Positions 6,596 through 11,549 of a stretch of DNA of 11,549 nt are shown here, piece after piece. The notes beneath the pieces are model-generated. The model was not told the origin of the DNA. It worked only from the letters and a program-made list of their open reading frames with translations, and made no database searches. This DNA comes from Colimorpha sp034178965. Its GTDB lineage: Bacteria > Bacteroidota > Bacteroidia > Bacteroidales > P3. The translations under genes were made by a program, and so were the position numbers. Location: positions 1 through 11,549 of the forward strand of contig JAXFQM010000041.1 in the NCBI GenBank assembly GCA_034178965.1. The letters are read 5' to 3'. Within the stretch, counting starts at the first letter, position 1. The number at the start of each line of letters is the position of its first letter.

Positions 6596-7717
6596 TCTGC
6601 GCTCTTCCCTGCGTTCTCTGCGTTCCTCGATGCGGTCTTGCAGGGCATCGCGGCGAGCCTCGATGAAGTCGCGGAAACGTTTTAGGCGTCCGTCGCGCTC
6701 TTCGGGGCTGAAGATGCCGTCGGCAATGGAGAAGGCGGCGCCGCGCGCATCCATCACCACGTCGTTCAAACTCATGGGCCGCTTGCAACTGCCAGCCACA
6801 TACAGGCCGCGCTGTTCGGTGAGGTTGTCGTTGAGATGCGGGTCCTTGGAGGTAATGAAGCCATATTCGCCGCACAGTCCGACACTTTTCGCTATGCAGC
6901 GCGTTCCTTCGCTGGCTTCCATGCCCACCATCAGCACCAGCAGGTCAGTGTTCATTTTCATAGGGAGGCCCATGAGGGTGTCCTCGGCCTTTATTTGTAT
7001 GCGTCCGTCGAAAGTGCCGCTGGCCTCGGAGATGCGTCCGCGGATGAAGCGGATGCCGTATTGTTCCTGTGCTTCGCGGTACATTTCTTCGAAGTGTTGC
7101 CCCCACATGCGCAGATCCATGTAGAAACAATAGATTTCGGCGTCAGGCAGTTGTTTCTTCACTTCGATGGCCTGCTTCACGGCGGTCACGCAGCACACTT
7201 TGCTGCAGTAGTGGTTGCCTATCTTCTCGTCGCGGCTGCCCACACACTGGAGAAACGTGACGCGCGACGGCCTTTCGCCCATCGTGTTCACTATTTGGTT
7301 GTAGCGTATCATCTGTTCCATCTCGAGTGAGGTAACTACGCCCTTGTAGATGCCATATCCCAGTTCTTCCTTACGGCGCGCGTCGAAAGGGGTGTAGCCC
7401 GTGGCCACGAGTACTGCGTCTGCGTAGGCCATGTTGCCGTGCTCGTCTTCCACGCGCCAGCCATCGCCGTCGCGTCTCAATTGGGTGACGTTGGTGTCGT
7501 AGTGTGTGGAGATGCCTTCGGTGAGAAGTTTTTTGGAAAAAGCGTCCGTCAGGTCGGAGGCGGATGCGAAATTGGGGAAGAGGAACGCCTTGTCAGCGAT
7601 GTTTTTCAACGGCGACGACGAGCGTTCGAATAGTTGCACGTCAAGGCCCATGTTGGCCAGTATGCTTGCCGCTTCTATGCCGGCGGGGCCGGCGCCGAGG
7701 ATTGCTACTTTTTTCAT
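6584..7717 (-). CDS. Short HdrA/QmoA-like FAD and iron-sulfur oxidoreductase
   Basis: A soluble flavoprotein of the heterodisulfide reductase subunit A family, expected to pass electrons between a donor and the HdrB/HdrD-like iron-sulfur proteins of the same operon. The N-terminal FAD fold has LGAGPAG (7-13) and E31 to bind the adenosine ribose; VLVATGYTPFD (102-112) and GLYVAGSCKRP (304-314) complete the thioredoxin-reductase-like FAD site. FLQCVGSRD (155-163) and YCSKVCC (170-176) give C158, C171, C175 and C176, matching the four-Cys cluster site inserted in HdrA. At 377 residues it is far shorter than methanogen HdrA (about 650). It lacks the N-terminal cluster domain and the inserted or C-terminal ferredoxin domains, and is nearer to QmoA in size. 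The last 25 residues are almost all Arg and Glu. The start ATG overlaps the stop of the MATE gene (ATGA), suggesting coupled translation. Donor and acceptor cannot be read from sequence. Confidence 0.85.
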   Translation of the reverse strand: MKKVAILGAGPAGIEAASILANMGLDVQLFERSSSPLKNIADKAFLFPNFASASDLTDAFSKKLLTEGISTHYDTNVTQLRRDGDGWRVEDEHGNMAYADAVLVATGYTPFDARRKEELGYGIYKGVVTSLEMEQMIRYNQIVNTMGERPSRVTFLQCVGSRDEKIGNHYCSKVCCVTAVKQAIEVKKQLPDAEIYCFYMDLRMWGQHFEEMYREAQEQYGIRFIRGRISEASGTFDGRIQIKAEDTLMGLPMKMNTDLLVLMVGMEASEGTRCIAKSVGLCGEYGFITSKDPHLNDNLTEQRGLYVAGSCKRPMSLNDVVMDARGAAFSIADGIFSPEERDGRLKRFRDFIEARRDALQDRIEERRERREERRENK

Positions 7718-9066
7718 TTTTGAGGATTGTTTTTCAGTTGATGGAAATGGCGCTTAACGGTTTTGTGGAAACGGGTGTGGTAGAGGATGCTTGCCGTTAC
7801 CAGCCCTGCCATGAAGCCGGCCAAAATGCTCCACACGCCCAGGCGCAGGACGAAACCGCACACATAGGCGAAAGGCAGCGCCACGAAGAGATAGGATATG
7901 ATGGCGTATAGCATGGGTTTGCCCACATCGCCGATGCCCCTGAGACCGCCCAAGCCCGTTTGCTGTGTGCCGTCGAACAGTTGGAAAATGCCTGCCACCA
8001 CGAACAGTTCCGTGCAAACGGCTATTACTTCGGGGTCTTTGGAAAAAAGCATGGCGATATAGCGTCCGAAGAATACGAAACAGATGCCGAAAAGGAGCAT
8101 GATGCACAGCACCATTTTCCAGCCAGCAAAGAAATGCCTTCTCACCTCCTGTCCGTCGTTGCGTCCCCAAGCCTGCGACACCAGTACGGTGATTGCGCTT
8201 ACGATGCCGCTGGCGGTGAGGAAAGTGGCAGAAATCAGGGTGTTCACCACCTGCCATCCCGCAAGGGCGGCGGTGGAAACCCACCCCATCATGAGGGTGA
8301 TGCCAAAAAGGGCGAAGAACTCAATGAACATTTGACCGGCGATGGGAAGACCCATCTGTACAAGCTGCCTTTGCACGTGGCGTGCTATGCGCCGCCGGTG
8401 GAAGGCAAGCAGGAAGGAATTATAGATTTCGGTGCGCTTGATGTATACGTAGAACGCTATGGGGCAAAGCAGGCGAGCTAAAAAGGTGGAGAGACCTGCG
8501 CCGAATACGCCCATGGCGGGAAACCCTAGTTTGCCAAAGATGAATACCCAGTTGCCGAAGACGTTGAGCAGGTTGGCGCAAATGGTGATGGCCATGGCGG
8601 CGCTGGTGTTTCCCATGCCTTCCAGCCATTGCTTGAAGGTGAAGAATATCATCATTGGGATGAAGGAGAGGGAGACGATGACGTAGTAGGGGCGGCAGGC
8701 TTCCACCACCTCGGGCGGCTGGCCAAACGCGTTCAGGAAGGGCAATAGACCCAGCAGTATCGCCACCAGCGCCGCCGCCACCACGCTATTTAGTAACAGC
8801 GAATTTTGGAAGATGGAGGTAATGGCGTTCTTGTCTCGCTGAGCGTAGTTTTGTCCCACTAAAGGAGTGAGCCCCATGCTGATGCCCAGACCAACCACCA
8901 TGGCGTTGCACGACACGTTGTAGGCGAAACTGACCGCTGCCAGCGGCACCGTGCCCAGCATGCCTACCATGAGGGTGTCCATCATCTGCACGAAGTTCTG
9001 GCCCAACGAGGAAAGCATGATGGGTACGGAAAGACGCAGATTTTGTTTGTAGTAGGACTGGGACAT
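7714..9066 (-). CDS. MATE-family (NorM-type) multidrug/metabolite efflux transporter
   Basis: Inner-membrane antiporter that exports organic cations or metabolites in exchange for Na+ or H+. The 450 residues have the two-lobed pattern of about twelve hydrophobic segments. Acidic residues D30 (MMDTLMVG), E249 (MFIEFFALFG) and D365 (QLFDGTQQTGLGGLRG) each fall six positions before D36, E255 and D371 of Vibrio cholerae NorM, which are known to be important for cation coupling. This supports the NorM branch and a functional protein. Other family features are SMGLTPLVGQNYAQRD (63-78) and the repeat-like GNWVFIFGKLGFPAMGVFGAGLST. The gene lies 40 bases after the hdrB-like gene, and its TGA stop overlaps the ATG of the hdrA-like gene. 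A transporter inside an Hdr-type operon is unexpected. Substrate is unknown. Confidence 0.92.
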   Translation of the reverse strand: MSQSYYKQNLRLSVPIMLSSLGQNFVQMMDTLMVGMLGTVPLAAVSFAYNVSCNAMVVGLGISMGLTPLVGQNYAQRDKNAITSIFQNSLLLNSVVAAALVAILLGLLPFLNAFGQPPEVVEACRPYYVIVSLSFIPMMIFFTFKQWLEGMGNTSAAMAITICANLLNVFGNWVFIFGKLGFPAMGVFGAGLSTFLARLLCPIAFYVYIKRTEIYNSFLLAFHRRRIARHVQRQLVQMGLPIAGQMFIEFFALFGITLMMGWVSTAALAGWQVVNTLISATFLTASGIVSAITVLVSQAWGRNDGQEVRRHFFAGWKMVLCIMLLFGICFVFFGRYIAMLFSKDPEVIAVCTELFVVAGIFQLFDGTQQTGLGGLRGIGDVGKPMLYAIISYLFVALPFAYVCGFVLRLGVWSILAGFMAGLVTASILYHTRFHKTVKRHFHQLKNNPQK

Positions 9067-9106
9067 GGGGTTCTACTTTTTTCTTGGCGCATGCAGTGGC
9101 TAAGGC

Positions 9107-10162
9107 CTACACCAGCAGGCAGGAAGGCGTTTCGGGACGGGGCAAGATGTTGCCGTTCACGTCAGTGTATTTCTCGTCGGAGTTGTAGTTGACGCCTATT
9201 TTGTTCAGCAGACGCTCGCATTGCACTTGGTGGAGTTGCATGCCCAGCTGCCAAGGATTGTATCCAAGCAGCATGCCGGTCATCTCCTCGTAGGTGAGCA
9301 CCGGTATGCCGTAGCCCTCCTTGTCGAAGGTCTTGTGCTCCATTTCGGCTATGGTGTACTGCCATTTGTCCATGAACATGGCGCAGCCTGGGCAGTTGCT
9401 CACGATGAAGTCGGCTTCGTAGGGTTCCATGCTTTGAAACTTCTTCTTGGTGTTGGCGATGGAGTAGCCTCGGTTTTCCCTCACCAAGTATTGTCGGAAT
9501 CCAAAGCCGCAGCAGTGCCTCCGTTCGGGATAATCCACCACTTCGCCACCCCAAGCCTCTATCATTCCTGCCAGCACGTAGGGGAACTCGGCTCCTCCCA
9601 CGCCGCGGTTTGGGAAAATCTTGGCATAGTGGCAGCCAATGTGTTCCACCACGCGCAGTGGCTTGCCCGTAAAGCGGTTCACCAACTGGTATTTCATGCG
9701 AGGCTTTAGGTCGAAGCGGAACTTGTATATCAAGTCGCTGGGATGCACCAAGTTTTTGGGCACTTCAAACTCGCGCTTGGTGGCATCCCATAGCCATTGG
9801 CGCACTTTCTCTTTCAGTTCGGGCTGGTGCTCCCATTTGTCTATCACCTCGCTGAAGAGGCCGAAGGAGGTGATGCAGGATGGAACGTAGTTTTCGTAGC
9901 CGCATTCCTTCATCAGTGAAAACAGTCGGGCGCAGATGGTCATGGTGGTTTCTAGTGGCACCACGTCGGTGTGGTAGCCTATTCCTGTGCAGGTGTGCTG
10001 ATGGGGGTTGTCGCACACGTCCTTGCCCAGTTCGTCGCGCATGATTTGCAGGAAGGCTCTTTCGCTTCCGGGAAAGAAAGTCTGCCGAATGCACGACCTC
10101 TCATAGAAGAAGTGGTCGTCAGCTATCTCTTTTTGGTATTCGTTCCAATAACGTTTTTCCAT
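9107..10162 (-). CDS. HdrB-like protein with CCG (cysteine-rich) domains
   Basis: A soluble protein of the heterodisulfide reductase subunit B family, whose CCG domains bind noncubane iron-sulfur clusters and handle thiol/disulfide or electron-transfer chemistry. The second CCG domain is complete: C177 (HIGCHYAK), C217-C218 (RHCCGFG) and C257/C260 (NCPGC). The first is degenerate: C24 is present, but the CC pair is reduced to C58 (HTCTGIG) and the closing CxxC to C96 (SCITSFG). One cluster therefore probably remains, with the first domain structural or binding something else. Length 351 is somewhat above the roughly 290-300 residues of methanogen HdrB, with an extra C-terminal tail (about 320-351). 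The ATG at 10162 is the first in frame and gives a plausible N terminus. The gene follows the HdrD-like gene by 71 bases and precedes the MATE gene by 40. Confidence 0.85.
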   Translation of the reverse strand: MEKRYWNEYQKEIADDHFFYERSCIRQTFFPGSERAFLQIMRDELGKDVCDNPHQHTCTGIGYHTDVVPLETTMTICARLFSLMKECGYENYVPSCITSFGLFSEVIDKWEHQPELKEKVRQWLWDATKREFEVPKNLVHPSDLIYKFRFDLKPRMKYQLVNRFTGKPLRVVEHIGCHYAKIFPNRGVGGAEFPYVLAGMIEAWGGEVVDYPERRHCCGFGFRQYLVRENRGYSIANTKKKFQSMEPYEADFIVSNCPGCAMFMDKWQYTIAEMEHKTFDKEGYGIPVLTYEEMTGMLLGYNPWQLGMQLHQVQCERLLNKIGVNYNSDEKYTDVNGNILPRPETPSCLLV

Positions 10163-10233
10163 ATTTCAGTCGTTTTTTTCTATTCTTTAATCCTTAGGTC
10201 GTCAGCATAGCATGGCAGGCGACTCTCATTTCG

Positions 10234-11549
10234 TTATGCGTCGTTTTTCACCACCATGTTTTCCGCCACGATTTCCGCCACGTCTTTCACGGGGAAGCTT
10301 TCTGCGCGCGTGAAGGCCTTCTTGCAGGCGGGGCAGGAGGTGGCTATCACGTTTGGGTGCGGAACTTTCAGGTTGTGGAGGGCGGCATCTCGGATGGCGC
10401 GTTTTTGATTGGCATCAATGGCCAAATCGTTGAGGTTGAAGCCACAGCAAAGGCTGTTTTCGCGCTCGTTCTTCGTTTTCAGCAGGATGCCAGCCGAGCG
10501 CAGAATATGGCGCGGCTGGTCGTAGATACCGCTTCCGCGGCCCAGCTCGCAGGGGTCGTGATAGGTCATGCGTTGGCCTGAGTTGCGCACCGCCAACTTG
10601 CCTGCCTGCATAAGTCCGTGGATGTACTCCGTGTGGTGGTAAACGGGGATGTTCAGTTTGTATTCTTCCTTGAAACTGCGGTAGCAGATGGGGCAGCTGG
10701 TGATGAGTGCCGTGGCGCCACTGGAAGCGATGAGGTCGGTGTTCTTCTTGCGCAGGTCGGAGGCTTGGTTGGTGAAACCTTGTTGCAGCAGCGGACGACC
10801 GCAGCAAATGCTACGGTCTTCATCCATGTACCAATACTTTTGCCCTGCGGTCTCGAATATTTTCTGCATGGCTTCGGTGATGCCGGGTGTGAGGTGGCTC
10901 ATGCAGCCTCCAAAATAGACGATGCGCCCGATGGCGTTGAAAGAGTGCACGTTGTCCAAGTAGTCGTAGTTGCCAGAGGTGTCGAAAGCGCGCTTGTTCT
11001 TGATGCGCACCTCGCGCCTTATGGCATTGAGGTCTATGTTCACGGGGCAGTCGGCCTCGCAGCGTCCACATAGCAGGCAGTCTTCCGCGATGGTGTCTTG
11101 CTGGTGTTGCAGTTCCAGGTTGCGGATGCTGCGCAGCATGTATACGCCTTGCACGTTGGCGTTGCCCAGTTCGCTGTTGAGAGGGCAGTGGTCTATGCAG
11201 ATGCCGCAGCGGCTGCATGCGCTAAGTTGGAACATGGTGTAGCCAGTCTTGTGCACGGCATGCTCTCTCACGCCCAGTTGGCGGAAATAGATGAGGAATA
11301 CCTCGGTGAAGATGTGCATGTAGCGTGTGAAGGGCATCAGGGCGAAGAACACGCCCAAGGCCAGGCTGTAGAACATCCAGCAACTATATTCGAATTCAGG
11401 CGCGGTGAAGCCGATGGCGGCAAGCCCGTTGCCGCAGGCTTGGGTAAGGAAGCCGCCGTTGTGGTAAATGGCGCTGGTGGCGCTTTCGGCCAGCAGGCGC
11501 GCTGGGAAGATGCACCAAAGAGCCAGTTTGGCCATGCGGTCCATGACGG
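10234..11549 (-). CDS. HdrD-like membrane-anchored iron-sulfur protein (5' end outside window)
   Basis: Combines the features of HdrE/QmoC-type membrane subunits with HdrC and HdrB modules in one chain. Counting from the Met at 11544: hydrophobic segments near 8-25 and 55-88 with PFTRYMHIF (71-79), resembling the end of a NarI/HdrE-like heme b domain; two [4Fe-4S] motifs, CSRCGICIDHC (C110, C113, C116, C120) and CLLCGRCEADC (C156, C159, C162, C166); then two complete CCG domains (C214, C247-C248, C284, C287 and C332, C366-C367, C404, C407). All expected ligands are present. The frame stays open past 11544 to the window edge, and the membrane part is too short for this type of anchor, so the true start is probably upstream. 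Likely role: electron exchange between membrane quinone and the HdrB/HdrA-like partners encoded next. Substrate and direction of electron flow are not determinable here. Confidence 0.85.
   Translation of the reverse strand, partial: VMDRMAKLALWCIFPARLLAESATSAIYHNGGFLTQACGNGLAAIGFTAPEFEYSCWMFYSLALGVFFALMPFTRYMHIFTEVFLIYFRQLGVREHAVHKTGYTMFQLSACSRCGICIDHCPLNSELGNANVQGVYMLRSIRNLELQHQQDTIAEDCLLCGRCEADCPVNIDLNAIRREVRIKNKRAFDTSGNYDYLDNVHSFNAIGRIVYFGGCMSHLTPGITEAMQKIFETAGQKYWYMDEDRSICCGRPLLQQGFTNQASDLRKKNTDLIASSGATALITSCPICYRSFKEEYKLNIPVYHHTEYIHGLMQAGKLAVRNSGQRMTYHDPCELGRGSGIYDQPRHILRSAGILLKTKNERENSLCCGFNLNDLAIDANQKRAIRDAALHNLKVPHPNVIATSCPACKKAFTRAESFPVKDVAEIVAENMVVKNDA

Noticed and set aside
6584..11549. 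True methanogen-type heterodisulfide reductase (CoM-S-S-CoB as substrate)
   Set aside because: The neighbouring genes and promoters are bacterial, the HdrA-like protein lacks ferredoxin domains, and one CCG domain of the HdrB-like protein is degraded. Only family relationship, not substrate, is supported.
1..11549. CRISPR array, insertion sequence, prophage or restriction/defence genes
   Set aside because: No regularly spaced repeats, transposase, integrase, capsid or nuclease motifs were found; most of the window is core metabolism and cell-wall genes.

Overview
The window looks like chromosomal DNA from a member of the Bacteroidota, most likely order Bacteroidales and Prevotella-like. This is an inference from three things: the Bacteroidota-type promoter element TAnnTTTG (seen as TATCTTTG before fabD and dusB), the absence of clear Shine-Dalgarno sequences, and the character of the ClpX, RodA and PBP2 proteins. 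The species cannot be named from sequence alone. Ten protein genes fill almost the whole window; nine are on the minus strand and only dusB is on the plus strand. I see no tRNA, rRNA, CRISPR array, insertion sequence or phage gene. No gap between genes exceeds about 130 bases.

Right part (6584-11549, minus strand): a gene set related to heterodisulfide reductase (Hdr) and the Qmo complexes. In order of transcription it has a membrane-anchored HdrD-like iron-sulfur protein cut off by the window edge, an HdrB-like cysteine-rich protein, a MATE-family efflux transporter, and a short HdrA-like flavoprotein. The MATE and hdrA-like genes overlap by four bases (ATGA), so the transporter is built into the operon. 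No methanogenesis gene is visible. The set probably moves electrons between a soluble flavin site and a membrane carrier such as menaquinone. Partner and physiological role are unknown; this is the most interesting part of the window.

Middle part (about 4900-6600): cdd (cytidine deaminase, minus) and dusB (tRNA-dihydrouridine synthase, plus) are divergent, and their putative -7 promoter boxes lie next to each other on opposite strands. The dusB and hdrA-like genes converge on two inverted repeats, one of which looks like a terminator. A third promoter drives fabD and touches the T-tract of the probable cdd terminator.

Left part (1-4898, minus strand): fabD (fatty acid synthesis), then mrdA (PBP2), rodA and clpX (5' part only; the 3' end is outside the window). 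mrdA and rodA make the paired transpeptidase and glycosyltransferase of the elongasome. mreBCD, usually upstream of this pair, is not there: fabD is, followed by a terminator-like hairpin. clpX directly follows rodA rather than clpP.
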